A stretch of 64,000 nt of DNA from JAWKWH01 sp963669455 (GTDB lineage Bacteria; Pseudomonadota; Alphaproteobacteria; Rhizobiales; Rhizobiaceae). Made by a program: the position numbers and the translations under genes. A model generated the notes under the pieces. That model was not told the origin of the DNA. It saw only the letters and a program-made list of their open reading frames with translations, and did not search any database. How positions within the stretch are numbered: the first letter of the stretch is position 1; every line of letters begins with the position of its first letter. Shown here in pieces: positions 9,142-18,749 of this stretch. Location of the stretch: NCBI GenBank assembly GCA_963669455.1, contig OY770026.1:1984001-2048000 (forward strand), written 5' to 3'.

Positions 9142-10428
9142 TTACAGGATTTTTGCGAGTTTCTGTCCGACCTGGATGAATTTTTTCGGATTGGCCGGCT
9201 TGCCGCTATGACGGATTTCATAATGCAGATGCGGGCCGGTTGAGCGGCCTGAGCTGCCGACTTTACCGACAATTAAACCGGCTGTTACCCGCTGTCCCTT
9301 TTTAACCGAAATGCGACTGAGATGCGCATAGCGGGTGATGATGCCGTGTCCGTGGTCAATCTCGACCATGCGGCCATAGCCGCCGTTCCAGCCGGCCGAA
9401 ACAACCTTTCCGGCTCCGGTCGCTTTAACCGGTGCGCCTAACGGCGCTCTGAAATCCATTCCCGTGTGCATGGCGCGTGAGCCAAGAATCGGATCGCGGC
9501 GCATGCCAAAACGGCTCGTTACCTTGGCGCCGGGTAAAGGCGTGCCAATTGGAAGCAATCTGGCATTGTCTTTGATCGTTTCCAGCACTTTCAAGGCTTC
9601 ATCGAGCTGCTTAAGCTCGGTATTGAATTTCGCCAGGCCAACGGTGATCAGCGGACCGCCTTTGGCCGATGACTTGCCTGTTTCGACATTGATGCTCAGC
9701 CCCACCTTGCCGAGGGCCGACGAAATCTGGTCGGCTGTCTGATAGGCATTGTCCGTCAGACTTCTAATTTTCTCTACCTGCCTAATTTCGATTGATTTCA
9801 GCGACTTGTTGATGGCAACGAACAATTGATCGGCCTTGTCGGCATTGGTTGTGCGCTGCCGGTCTTGTTTGCGGTCATTCAGGATTTTTGAGAATATCGA
9901 TCCGGTGATAACAGAGTCGGTCGCCGCATAGGACAGCGTTTGGGGATCATCCAGTTCGATCGCCGCTTTTTTGTCGGGCCGTGGTTTGGGTATCGGTGCG
10001 TTTGCGGACTTGCCGCTTTGCAACGCGGTGCCTTGAACAAACGGGCTGATGATGCTGTGGCGCTCACTTAGCTCAGCCTGTCTGTTCAACAGATCGCTGA
10101 CTTTGTTTTCCATCAGTTGCTGATCGAGCAGCTGTCTGCTGGTAATCCGGTCGACCTGGGCACGCAGTGCCGAAATCCGGTCTTCATAAGCCTGTTGCAT
10201 TCTGGCCTGTCGCGCGACTGTCGCGCCGAACAGATCGTCGCGCAATACAAGGTAGGAGGTAGCCAGCAAATAACCGATGGCGACTGCGGCAAGCGCCGAA
10301 CCAAGCACCGCCATAAGCCATGGCCTGACGGTAAAATGGCGAATTGTATTGCCGCGCGCAATGATCACGGTATGGGGTTCGCTGCGTTTGCCGAATGCGC
10401 TCGATTGGCGAAAACCGGGAAGGGACAT
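9142..10428 (-). CDS. M23 family metallopeptidase (LytM domain, membrane anchored)
   Basis: Peptidoglycan endopeptidase or divisome activator. 428 residues: a cytoplasmic N-terminus, one TM helix at about 37-60, a long coiled-coil region (about 75-130 and 195-290), then a C-terminal LytM/M23 domain. Zn ligands are visible in MHTGMDF and HLHYEIR, with the intermediate His in YAHLSRI. All ligands appear intact, so it could be active rather than a degenerate EnvC/NlpD type. The architecture resembles the rhizobial RgsM/DipM-like envelope peptidases; I do not claim orthology. It is monocistronic with 116 bases to the next minus-strand gene. Confidence 0.88.
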   Translation of the reverse strand: MSLPGFRQSSAFGKRSEPHTVIIARGNTIRHFTVRPWLMAVLGSALAAVAIGYLLATSYLVLRDDLFGATVARQARMQQAYEDRISALRAQVDRITSRQLLDQQLMENKVSDLLNRQAELSERHSIISPFVQGTALQSGKSANAPIPKPRPDKKAAIELDDPQTLSYAATDSVITGSIFSKILNDRKQDRQRTTNADKADQLFVAINKSLKSIEIRQVEKIRSLTDNAYQTADQISSALGKVGLSINVETGKSSAKGGPLITVGLAKFNTELKQLDEALKVLETIKDNARLLPIGTPLPGAKVTSRFGMRRDPILGSRAMHTGMDFRAPLGAPVKATGAGKVVSAGWNGGYGRMVEIDHGHGIITRYAHLSRISVKKGQRVTAGLIVGKVGSSGRSTGPHLHYEIRHSGKPANPKKFIQVGQKLAKIL

Positions 10429-10544
10429 CTATCACCTGACTTAAGCTACTCCACGGTCCGATTACACAACATTAAGGTTAATAAAGATTTTAATGATTTA
10501 GCTTTGGCGACAAAGGGATCTGAAAGCGCATAGGCCAGCATGTA

Positions 10545-11399
10545 TTAGCTCGATGTTGCCGAGAGTGTGCGAAAGAATGCCGGCGTCATTCCCGCCGCCG
10601 CGCGCGCTCTGGTATTGAATGGAGGTTTCACCTGGCCCCTGAAATTCGACCGCACGAGCTGTTGAAAGCGCAACACCGGATCGATCTTTTCACGCGCGCA
10701 TAAAAAGCGGAACCATTTGGCACCGATGGCGACGTGCTTTTTTTCATCCGTGTAGATGATGTCCAGTATGGCCGCAGATGCGGTGTCTCCGGCTTGTGTC
10801 ATTTTAGCCATCAGCGAGGGGGTGATATCAAGACCACGCGCTTCTAAAACAAGCGGCACGATGGCGAGCCTGGCGTTTAGATCGTTGCTCGTATCCGTAG
10901 CAGCCTGCCACAGGCCATCATGCGCCGGTAGATCGCCGTAGGACGCTCCCAACTCGGCAAGCCTGTTGCGCAAAAGGTCAAAATGTTTGGCCTCCTCGAA
11001 GGCAACCTGCATCCAGCCGTTGAAAAAGCTTGCCGGCAACCGCGCCGCTGCAAACCGGGCGACGATGTCGAGAGCCAAATCGATGGCGTTCAGTTCGATA
11101 TGAGCCAGCGCGTGAAGCAGTGCGATGCGTCCATGTTCTGTGTTCAGCGACCGTTTTTGAACGTTTTTCGGTGCGACCAGTTCCGGTTTGGCCGGCCTGC
11201 CCGGGCGAAGGGGAACAGGCGGATCGAGCGGCGAGGCAAGTGACAGCTGGTGGTGATGCCATCTGAGATAAATCGACCTTGTGATATCGACCTTCCGGTC
11301 AAGATCGGCAGCCGAAATCGCCTCAATCGCACCGCCTCTCAGGCTCAAACCCGGTTTCGCCGTCGGACCGGTGCCGGATTGTCGTTCGGGCCGGGTCAA
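10545..11399 (-). CDS. DUF455 ferritin-like domain protein
   Basis: About 284 residues, the usual size for DUF455 proteins, which adopt a di-iron ferritin-like four-helix fold of uncertain role. Typical Glu/His metal-ligand helices are seen: LLHALAHIELNAIDLALD, FEEAKHFDLL and IYTDEKKHVAIG. I place the start at TTG 11399, which overlaps the bcp stop in a TTGA arrangement, implying translational coupling to the peroxiredoxin upstream. The open frame extends further into bcp, but that part is antisense-like and lacks family similarity. The pairing with a peroxiredoxin hints at an oxidative-stress role; that is inference. Confidence 0.82.
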   Translation of the reverse strand: MTRPERQSGTGPTAKPGLSLRGGAIEAISAADLDRKVDITRSIYLRWHHHQLSLASPLDPPVPLRPGRPAKPELVAPKNVQKRSLNTEHGRIALLHALAHIELNAIDLALDIVARFAAARLPASFFNGWMQVAFEEAKHFDLLRNRLAELGASYGDLPAHDGLWQAATDTSNDLNARLAIVPLVLEARGLDITPSLMAKMTQAGDTASAAILDIIYTDEKKHVAIGAKWFRFLCAREKIDPVLRFQQLVRSNFRGQVKPPFNTRARAAAGMTPAFFRTLSATSS

Positions 11400-11863
11400 G
11401 AGGCTTGAACGGCTGCAAGCACGTCGTCGGCATGGCCTGGTACCTTTACCTTGCGCCAGACTTTTTCGATCGTGCCGTCTTTGGATATCAGGAAGGTGGA
11501 GCGCTCGACGCCCATATATTTCCGGCCATACATGCTCTTTTCCACCCACACGCCGTAGGATTCGAGCACGCCTTTGTCCTCATCGGAGACCAGCGTGACG
11601 GTCAGGTCATGCTTTGCCTTGAACTTGTCGTGCTTTTTTGCGCTATCGGGCGACATGCCGATCACCAACGTGTCAACCGCTTCAAATTCCGACTTAAGCC
11701 CTGAAAACGCGATTGCTTCAGCGGTACAACCGCTGGTATCGTCCTTCGGGTAAAAAAACAAAACGACCTTGTTGCCGGCCATATCCGACAGGCTGATATT
11801 GTCTCCGCCGTCACGGGGCAGATCAAACTCCGGTGCTTTGTCTCCGGCTTCTGGTTTTGCCAT
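11396..11863 (-). CDS. bcp: Thioredoxin-dependent peroxiredoxin (BCP/PrxQ type)
   Basis: Thiol peroxidase reducing H2O2 and organic hydroperoxides in the cytoplasm. 155 residues, matching the family. The peroxidatic Cys is in FYPKDDTSGCTAEA. The E. coli-type resolving Cys five residues later is absent (Ile at that position), so recycling must be 1-Cys-like or use another thiol. Start ATG 11863 (MAKPEAGDKAPEF) has AGAAGG upstream; a longer frame to 11977 exists but overlaps the divergent neighbour and lacks similarity. It is first in a two-gene unit with DUF455. Confidence 0.9.
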   Translation of the reverse strand: MAKPEAGDKAPEFDLPRDGGDNISLSDMAGNKVVLFFYPKDDTSGCTAEAIAFSGLKSEFEAVDTLVIGMSPDSAKKHDKFKAKHDLTVTLVSDEDKGVLESYGVWVEKSMYGRKYMGVERSTFLISKDGTIEKVWRKVKVPGHADDVLAAVQAS

Positions 11864-11934
11864 ATCCGGGCCCTTCTTTCTGGTTACGAGAATTCCTGGC
11901 CCAGATATAAAGGTCTGAATAGATTCGTCCACGG

Positions 11935-14900
11935 TTGATCGCGCCGATCGGTGAAACATTGGCTGATAAGAAATCAAATCATCAAAAAGTCCGGTTTCGC
12001 CGACGCGATATCAATTCGCTGCACCGTTTGCCGTCCGCCGCCGCACAGACCCCCCGAGAGATCATAAGGGCTCGCAGAAAGTCCGGTATGGTCGAATTGT
12101 TGTTCAAGTCACTTGCCGGCGTCCTGATCCTTGTTGCCATCATAATCACCTCGGTGATCGCCATCGGCGTTTCCGGGCTTGGAACGGCCAGGTTCGAAGA
12201 GGCCGCGCGCGCTGCCTTGACCGAACTGGCCGGTGAGGACATTGCGGCTGATTTTGGTGATGTGCGTCTGACCTGGAGTGGTCCGGGTCTGGTGGGGCTT
12301 GAGCTTCGCGATGCCGTGTTCATGACGAAAGCCGATGGTTTTGTCCATGCCAGTGCGAAACAGATGCAGTTTGGTATCAAGCTGATGCCGCTGTTTTCCG
12401 GTGATATCGATTTGTCGGGGGTCAAGCTTGCCGGGCTCAAGGTCACTATGGGTAGAGCAAGAGACGGACAAACCGTACGCAGTCCGTTTCTAAACGAACG
12501 CGGGCTGATAGATCCCGACAAGCTTGCGGCCAGAATTTTCTCGAGCCTGGATTTGGCCCTTTCTTCGACCAGTGGTGTGGGAGGCCAGGTTCAAATCGTT
12601 GATGCGTCGCTGGAATTCGCCGCGATCGGCTCTTTGCCTCCGATGCTGGTTCGAACCATGGAGATCAGCCGCCAGCAAGGTGGGTTGTCTTTGAGGGCGG
12701 AAAGCCTGATTGGCGAGACAACACTTCTATTGTCTGGAGAAATAACCAATCCGGGCGGAAAAGCCGGTGCGGTTGCGTTTGCATTGATGTCGGAGATAAA
12801 TGCGTTTCGATGGGACTATACGCCCGGCACGCTGAAGAAGCCTTTTGCGCGCAGCATCGATGCGGATTTGGCCCTCAGATTGACCGGCAGCAGGCCTGAC
12901 AAGGACAGTGCCGGCACCATCAAATCGCTCTTTAACATCGATAATTTCGTTCTTGAAACGCTCAAGGACGAGCGGCAACAATCGAAACTGAGCCTGGAAG
13001 CGACGCTTGCCGAAGGGACAGGCAAGATTGAAATCGACGAGCTATATGCGGAAATCGGCCGGACGCGGCTGGAAGCCCATGGCGCCATTCAGCCGGCACC
13101 GGCCGGTGTGTCGGAAAAACCGGTCTACCGCTATGAGTTGGTCAGCGATGGCTCGCGCGTTGCTGCCGCCGATTCGCCTCAGCGCGCGGTTGGAATTTTT
13201 GCCCGTATGGCCGGTTTCATCGATCCGCCCGAGGGGCGGATTACCGCCGACGAGCTGCATGTGCGGACAAATGGAGGCGAGGTGCTTGGCAATGCCGCGA
13301 TCGTCTTTCCCGGCGGCAAGACGCCTGCAATATTTCTGGCTGTGACAGTGCCAAAGATGCCAGTGCCGCATGCCAAGCAGCTTTGGCCCTGGAAAGCTGC
13401 CGATGGCGCGCGAAGCTGGGTTTTGAATAATGTGTTTGGTGGCGAGGTCCGCGATAGCCTGCTTGAAGTAAGTTTGGTCGCCGGCCGTCTCGGCGATGGT
13501 GTGAGGTTGAGGCCTGATGAGATTTTTGGCCATTTTGAGGTTTTCGGTACCCGGTTTGACACTGCGGGGGACATTCCGCCGGTGCGCGATGCAGACGGAA
13601 CCATCGACTTTCAGGGCACCGACGTACAGATAAGGCTTTCCTCAGGCACCGCCTATATGCGCAGTGGCCGGACGGTCGATGCGGCCAATGGAGTTTTTAA
13701 AATCGATGCGGCCAAGCGGCCACTGGTGGGCCAGCTTGAAATCGATGTTGCCGGCCAGGCTGATGCGGTTGCCGAACTTGCCACATATGAACCGATCCGC
13801 GCCGACAAATTCATTGACCTCGTACCAGATGATTTTTCCGGTTCCGTGGGGGGACAGGTGACAGGCAACATCCCGCTGCAACGGCTGGTGGACCGCAGTA
13901 CACTCGACTGGCGGGTGGCTCTTGATTTCGAAGACCTTGGTGTAGCCAAGCCATTTGATGGCCAGATCCTGACATCTGCAACAGGGTCGATTGTGATCGA
14001 CCCTGCAAGTGCTGTGATCAAGGCAAAGGGGCTTTTGAACGATATTCCAGCTGAGATTGCCCTTGACGAGCCTTTTGGTGAAAGCACGGTCAGGCGCAGC
14101 CGCGATCTTACCTTGACGCTTGACGACAAGGCACGTGCGAAACTTGTCCCTGCTCTTAACACCATTCTATCCGGCCCGGTGACGGTTGAACTCGTGGAGG
14201 TAGAGGGTGAAACCCGCCAAATTTCTGCCGACCTGACACGGGCCAGGCTGCAGTTTCCCTGGGTCGGTTGGAGTAAGGGAAGGGGCATTCCGGCCAAGGC
14301 CTCATTTGTGTTGGAGGAAGATGGTGCGCTTACGACGCTGAGCAATTTCAAGCTTTCCGGCAACACCTTCCAGATGAGCGGTGTGGTGACGCTCAAAGGA
14401 GGCGAGATTGAAACAGCGGAATTCAAGGATGCCAGGCTTAACCGGGGCGATTCATTCGATTTGTCTGTCAGGCGCAGTGGCGCGAATGGATACCGGTTGG
14501 CTGTGTCGGCGAAACAAATCGATGCGCGAGCACTCATCCGCCAGTTTCTTGGTGATCAGGAAGATGACGGCAAGGGGCTGGATAAAACGCCGGTCACCCT
14601 GGTTGCGAAGGCAAAGAAGGTCGTCGGGTTTGGCAATGAGGCCGTTTTAGATGTCGAGATTGACTATAGCGGCACCGGGACGCGTGTTTCGAATGTCAAC
14701 ATTTTGGCCACCACCGCTTCGGGTAAGAAATTTTCCGTCACCCAGACGAGTGACACAGGCGAAAAGACGGTGGCGATGCAATCGGCCGATGCCGGCGCCA
14801 TCCTGCGGTTTCTTGATATTTACGGCAATATGCAGGGCGGCTCGATCGATTTGCAGATGGCATCGAAAGGCAATGCGCCGCTGCGTGGCAAAATCGATGC

Positions 14901-15360
14901 ACGGGATTTCTGGGTCGTCAACGAACCGAGACTGAAGACGCTAGTCGCAAGCTCTCCGCAGGATGATGGCCGCAGCTTAAACCAGGCAATCAAGCGCGAC
15001 ATCGATGTTTCGAAGGCGAATTTTGAGCGGGGTTTTGCCGGGATTGAAAAGGGTGACGACTATCTGCTGATAACCGATGGTGTGCTGCGCGGGCCGCTGA
15101 TTGGGTCAACCTTTCAGGGACGGCTTTATGATGAGCGGGGGCGGATTTCCATGACCGGTACGTTCATGCCCGCCTATGGGCTGAACCGGCTGTTTGCCGA
15201 TATTCCACTTGTTGGCCTGATATTGGGCAATGGCCGTGATCGTGGCCTGATCGGGATCACCTACAAATTGTCGGGCGAAGCCAAGTCGCCGCGATTACAG
15301 GTCAATCCCATTTCGGTGATTGCGCCTGGCGTTTTCAGGCAGATTTTCGAGTTTCGCTGA
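11935..15360 (+). CDS. AsmA-like / DUF3971 giant envelope protein (YhdP-TamB superfamily)
   Basis: 1141 residues. A short Arg-rich cytoplasmic N-terminus, one TM helix (about residues 55-80), then a long beta-rich periplasmic body with DUF3971 and an AsmA-like C-terminal region (QGGSIDLQMASKGNAPLRG; GRISMTGTFMPAYGLN). Such proteins are thought to bridge inner and outer membrane and help move phospholipids; that is family knowledge, not shown here. The start is uncertain: TTG 11935, TTG 11959 and ATG 12088 are in frame. I keep the longest because a basic RFRR segment before the TM helix is typical of rhizobial homologues as I recall them. Divergent from bcp, convergent with tyrS (12-base gap). 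Confidence 0.85.
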   Translation: MIAPIGETLADKKSNHQKVRFRRRDINSLHRLPSAAAQTPREIIRARRKSGMVELLFKSLAGVLILVAIIITSVIAIGVSGLGTARFEEAARAALTELAGEDIAADFGDVRLTWSGPGLVGLELRDAVFMTKADGFVHASAKQMQFGIKLMPLFSGDIDLSGVKLAGLKVTMGRARDGQTVRSPFLNERGLIDPDKLAARIFSSLDLALSSTSGVGGQVQIVDASLEFAAIGSLPPMLVRTMEISRQQGGLSLRAESLIGETTLLLSGEITNPGGKAGAVAFALMSEINAFRWDYTPGTLKKPFARSIDADLALRLTGSRPDKDSAGTIKSLFNIDNFVLETLKDERQQSKLSLEATLAEGTGKIEIDELYAEIGRTRLEAHGAIQPAPAGVSEKPVYRYELVSDGSRVAAADSPQRAVGIFARMAGFIDPPEGRITADELHVRTNGGEVLGNAAIVFPGGKTPAIFLAVTVPKMPVPHAKQLWPWKAADGARSWVLNNVFGGEVRDSLLEVSLVAGRLGDGVRLRPDEIFGHFEVFGTRFDTAGDIPPVRDADGTIDFQGTDVQIRLSSGTAYMRSGRTVDAANGVFKIDAAKRPLVGQLEIDVAGQADAVAELATYEPIRADKFIDLVPDDFSGSVGGQVTGNIPLQRLVDRSTLDWRVALDFEDLGVAKPFDGQILTSATGSIVIDPASAVIKAKGLLNDIPAEIALDEPFGESTVRRSRDLTLTLDDKARAKLVPALNTILSGPVTVELVEVEGETRQISADLTRARLQFPWVGWSKGRGIPAKASFVLEEDGALTTLSNFKLSGNTFQMSGVVTLKGGEIETAEFKDARLNRGDSFDLSVRRSGANGYRLAVSAKQIDARALIRQFLGDQEDDGKGLDKTPVTLVAKAKKVVGFGNEAVLDVEIDYSGTGTRVSNVNILATTASGKKFSVTQTSDTGEKTVAMQSADAGAILRFLDIYGNMQGGSIDLQMASKGNAPLRGKIDARDFWVVNEPRLKTLVASSPQDDGRSLNQAIKRDIDVSKANFERGFAGIEKGDDYLLITDGVLRGPLIGSTFQGRLYDERGRISMTGTFMPAYGLNRLFADIPLVGLILGNGRDRGLIGITYKLSGEAKSPRLQVNPISVIAPGVFRQIFEFR

Positions 15361-15372
15361 GGGTGCGCCTTC

Positions 15373-16626
15373 TTATTCCGGCCGCACCAGCACGTGCTTC
15401 TTTTTACCCAGCGATAATTTGACGACGCCTTCCGGTCCGAGATGGCTTGCATTTACCGCCATGCGGTCGTCTGACACCGCGATGTCGTTGATCTTAAGCG
15501 CGTTGCCCTTGATATGGCGCCGGGCTTCACCATTGGATGCGGCAAGGCCGGCCCTGACGAACAGGGAAAGCACGCCGATGCCCTGATCGAGTTCGTGACT
15601 GGGAACCGATATCGTCGGCAGGCTGTCGGCGAGCGCACCTTCCTCAAATGTTTTGCGGGCGGTTTCGGCTGCTGCGTCGGCAGCCTGCCTGCCATGCACC
15701 ACCGCAGTGGCTTCGGTCGCCAGCACCTTCTTGGCTTCGTTGATCTCCACCCCGCCGAGGGCTGCCAGTTTGGCAATTTCATCAAGCGGCAACCGGGTGA
15801 AAATCTTCAAAAACCGTTCGACATCGGCATCTTCGGTATTGCGGAAATACTGCCAGAAATCATAAGCCGAAAACAGGTCACCATTGAGCCAGACCGCGCC
15901 TGATGCCGTCTTGCCCATTTTTGCACCTGATGCGGTGGTGAGGAGCGGGGTTGTCAGCGCGTAAAACTGACGGCTTTCCATCCGGTGGCCGAGATCGACG
16001 CCATTGATGATGTTGCCCCACTGATCGGACCCGCCCATCTGAAGGATGCAATCATAGCGGCGGCTTAGTTCGACAAAATCATAGCCTTGCATGATCATGT
16101 AGTTGAATTCCAGAAACGACAGGGATTGCTCACGGTCGAGCCGCAGTTTGACCGAATCGAATGTCAGCATGCGATTGACCGAAAAATGCCGTCCCACATC
16201 GCGCAGAAACTCGACATAGTTGAGTTTCATCAGCCAGTCGGCATTGTTGACCATGATGGCGTTGTTGCCGCTGTCGCCGTAGTTCAGAATTTCTCCGAAA
16301 ATCCGTTTGATGCCGCCGATATTCTCATTGATCTTGTCCATCGACAGCAATTGACGCTGATCGTCGCGGAATGACGGATCGCCAACCATGGAGGTGCCGC
16401 CGCCCATCAGCGTGATCGGCCGGTGACCGGTCTGTTGCAGCCAATAGAGCATGGTCACACTGATCAGATTGCCGATATGCAGGCTGGTCGCGGTGGCGTC
16501 ATAACCGACATATCCGGTGATCATGCCGGCTGCGCATTTCTTGTCCAGACCTTCCGGATCGGAAATCTGGTGGATCAGCCCGCGCTGCTCCATGACGTTC
16601 AGGAAATCGGATTTGTAGGCGGTCAT
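15373..16626 (-). CDS. tyrS: Tyrosyl-tRNA synthetase
   Basis: Charges tRNA-Tyr. 417 residues, class I aaRS. HIGH motif in TSLHIGNLISV, Tyr-binding GGSDQWGNI and the KMSKS-equivalent GAKMGKTASG are visible, followed by an anticodon-binding region and a C-terminal S4 domain (about residues 350-410, LAASNGEARRHIKGNALKIN). I chose ATG 16626 (MTAYKSDF) over the longer frame from 16662, as family members begin close to this point. Divergent from anmK with about 98 bases between starts. Confidence 0.95.
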   Translation of the reverse strand: MTAYKSDFLNVMEQRGLIHQISDPEGLDKKCAAGMITGYVGYDATATSLHIGNLISVTMLYWLQQTGHRPITLMGGGTSMVGDPSFRDDQRQLLSMDKINENIGGIKRIFGEILNYGDSGNNAIMVNNADWLMKLNYVEFLRDVGRHFSVNRMLTFDSVKLRLDREQSLSFLEFNYMIMQGYDFVELSRRYDCILQMGGSDQWGNIINGVDLGHRMESRQFYALTTPLLTTASGAKMGKTASGAVWLNGDLFSAYDFWQYFRNTEDADVERFLKIFTRLPLDEIAKLAALGGVEINEAKKVLATEATAVVHGRQAADAAAETARKTFEEGALADSLPTISVPSHELDQGIGVLSLFVRAGLAASNGEARRHIKGNALKINDIAVSDDRMAVNASHLGPEGVVKLSLGKKKHVLVRPE

Positions 16627-16724
16627 TGCCAAACCTTGATCTGGGTGAAAACTCATCCGCATGGCGTTGCGGGACGCGGGCGTTTAACACTATCTGCGAC
16701 GAATCGACAAGGAGCGGAGCGCCC

Positions 16725-17846
16725 ATGACATTTGTTTGCGCAATCGGCCTGATGAGCGGCACGTCGATGGACGGCATCGACATAGCAGTCCTGCGCACGG
16801 ACGGACGCATGCAGGTAGAACGCGGACCGTCGGCTTTCATGGCCTATGAGGCGGGGTTCCGCCGCCGGCTGGAGGCTTCGCTGGAAATAGCAAAGGTAAT
16901 TTCATCGAGAGACGACAGGCCCGGCGATCTGGCGGAGCTTGAACGCGAAATCACCTTGCGCCATGCCGCAGCGGTGGCGCGTTTTGTCAAAACATTGCCA
17001 TCTGAGTTTTCCAGGCCCGGCCTGATCGGATTTCACGGTCAGACCGTGCTGCACCGGCCTGACGAAAAGCTTACCGTGCAACTTGGTGATGGCGCCTTGC
17101 TGGCGCGTGAGACGGGCATCGAGGTTGTTTTCGACATGCGCGCCAATGATATGGCACATGCAGGGCAGGGCGCGCCTCTGGTTCCAGCCTATCACGCTGC
17201 ACTGGCAGGCATGCTGCCGGAACGCCTTCGAAAATTCCCGGTCGCATTGGTCAATATTGGCGGTATTTCCAATGTCACATTCGTGCCCGAGACCGGTGAC
17301 CCGGTGGCCTTTGACAGCGGGCCGGGCAATGCCCTGATTGACCAGTGGGTGTCTGCGCATGCCGGCGTGCCACTTGACCAGAACGGCAGAATTGCCAGCG
17401 AAGGCGGTGTTGTGACAGGCGTTGTGGAGGCCTATCTGGACGACCCGTTTTTTGACAGGAATGTGCCGAAATCGCTCGACCGTGGCGATTTTACCCTGGC
17501 CGAGGCTCGCGGTATGGACCTCGCTGATGGAGCCAGAACATTGGCCGCGGTTACCGGCCATGCAATCTTCGAAGCGGCAAAACACATGCCGTCCATGCCA
17601 AAACTGTGGGTGCTGTGTGGCGGCGGGCGCAAAAATCCGCATATTGCCGATGATCTGGCAAAACTGGCCGAACCGGCAGGCGGTGAGGTGATCGCTGCCG
17701 AAGATGCCGGGCTTGATGGCGATGCAATGGAGGCGGAGGCCTGGGCCTATCTGGCGGTGCGGTCTCGCAATGGCTTGCCGCTGACCTTTCCGACCACGAC
17801 GGGGTGCTTAAAACCGGTCAGCGGCGGCGTGTTGGCAGAGGCTTAG
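16725..17846 (+). CDS. anmK: Anhydro-N-acetylmuramic acid kinase
   Basis: Converts anhydroMurNAc plus ATP to MurNAc-6-phosphate in cell-wall recycling. 373 residues, as in the family. ASKHA-fold motifs are visible: GLMSGTSMDGID at the N-terminus, the catalytic Asp region DMRANDMAHAGQGAPLVP, and GGISNVT. Start ATG 16725 has AAGGAG 11 bases upstream; the longer frame back to 16626 would overlap tyrS. The 3' end overlaps the convergent hydrolase gene by 4 bases. Confidence 0.93.
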   Translation: MTFVCAIGLMSGTSMDGIDIAVLRTDGRMQVERGPSAFMAYEAGFRRRLEASLEIAKVISSRDDRPGDLAELEREITLRHAAAVARFVKTLPSEFSRPGLIGFHGQTVLHRPDEKLTVQLGDGALLARETGIEVVFDMRANDMAHAGQGAPLVPAYHAALAGMLPERLRKFPVALVNIGGISNVTFVPETGDPVAFDSGPGNALIDQWVSAHAGVPLDQNGRIASEGGVVTGVVEAYLDDPFFDRNVPKSLDRGDFTLAEARGMDLADGARTLAAVTGHAIFEAAKHMPSMPKLWVLCGGGRKNPHIADDLAKLAEPAGGEVIAAEDAGLDGDAMEAEAWAYLAVRSRNGLPLTFPTTTGCLKPVSGGVLAEA

Positions 17847-18517
17847 CGCCCGCGTTTTGGGCGCTCCGTCGTCAATTCACCGCGAAGGCGGGCATCGAGA
17901 TAATCGGCGCATTCGCCGACCAACTGATCTTCCATATCGGTGAAGAAGTGATTTGCCCCTTCCATCGTCCGCTGGGTGATGGTGATGCCTTTTTGCTGGT
18001 GCAGCTTGTCGACCAGGCCCTGGACATCCTTGGGCGGAGCAACGCGGTCGCCATCGCCATGGATGATCAGCCCGGAAGACGGGCAGGGCGCCAGAAAGGC
18101 AAAATCATAGGTGTTGGGCTGTGGCGCAATCGACATGAACCCTTCGATTTCCGGGCGCCGCATCAAAAGCTGCATGCCTATCCATGCGCCAAAGGAGTAT
18201 CCCGCAATCCAGCAGTTTTTCGAATCGGGATGCAGGGATTGGATCCAGTCGAGGGCTGCTGCCGCATCGGACAGTTCTCCGACGCCATGATCGAAGTCGC
18301 CCTGGCTGCGGCCGATCGAGCGGAAATTGAACCGGAGCGTGGTAAAGCCGCGTTTCTGGAACATGTAAAACAGATCATAGACGATCTTGTTGTTCATGGT
18401 TCCGCCAAATTGCGGGTGGGGATGCAGCACCATTGCGATTGGTGCATTTTTCTCCTTGGACGGCTGATAGCGGCCTTCAAGACGTCCGGCCGGTCCGGCA
18501 AATATGACCTCGGGCAT
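17843..18517 (-). CDS. Alpha/beta hydrolase (dienelactone hydrolase-like)
   Basis: 224 residues with a compact alpha/beta-hydrolase fold. The nucleophile elbow is GYSFGAW (Ser near residue 105), with an oxyanion HPHPQFGG loop near residue 33, Asp in HGDGDRV and His in EGANHFF completing a triad. No signal peptide. The family is annotated in many proteobacteria as a conserved cytoplasmic hydrolase; the substrate is unknown. Convergent with anmK. The following 230 bases hold the promoter region of the iscS-like gene. Confidence 0.85.
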   Translation of the reverse strand: MPEVIFAGPAGRLEGRYQPSKEKNAPIAMVLHPHPQFGGTMNNKIVYDLFYMFQKRGFTTLRFNFRSIGRSQGDFDHGVGELSDAAAALDWIQSLHPDSKNCWIAGYSFGAWIGMQLLMRRPEIEGFMSIAPQPNTYDFAFLAPCPSSGLIIHGDGDRVAPPKDVQGLVDKLHQQKGITITQRTMEGANHFFTDMEDQLVGECADYLDARLRGELTTERPKRGR

Positions 18518-18583
18518 TTAAACTCCAATTATTTCGGCGTTCACAAAAAAACGCCAGACAAGAGCCAGCGGATAAACGCGATC

Positions 18584-18612
18584 TTGACGCAGGACCGGTG
18601 GCTTTCTAGAAC
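18584..18612 (+). promoter_or_regulatory. Candidate sigma70-type promoter of the iscS-like gene
   Basis: TTGACG (18584-18589), 17-base spacer, TAGAAC (18607-18612). The -35 box is good and the -10 box is acceptable for alphaproteobacteria. It lies about 140 bases before the start codon at 18750, leaving a leader that contains the palindrome at 18684-18698. Confidence 0.4.
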
Positions 18613-18683
18613 CAGTTTAAAACTATTCAAAACTAGGCATCGTACGGCCGAGCTTCAAGCAGCGGCTAAATAGGACGGTTTGC

Positions 18684-18698
18684 CCTTGAAATTCAAGG
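18684..18698. promoter_or_regulatory. CCTTGAAATTCAAGG palindrome upstream of the iscS-like gene
   Basis: A near-perfect 15-base dyad about 50 bases before the start codon of the first suf-locus gene. Its place and symmetry fit an operator. Iron/redox regulators such as RirA or IscR control suf in rhizobia, but I cannot match this dyad to a known box with confidence. Confidence 0.3.
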
Positions 18699-18749
18699 AA
18701 AATCGCCCTCAAACCGGACGATGGTCTGAAACGGGGAGAGACAAGCTCG

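Noticed and set aside
17804..18673. 289-codon plus-strand ORF opposite the alpha/beta hydrolase
   Set aside because: Shadow of the hydrolase gene with intact catalytic motifs on the minus strand.
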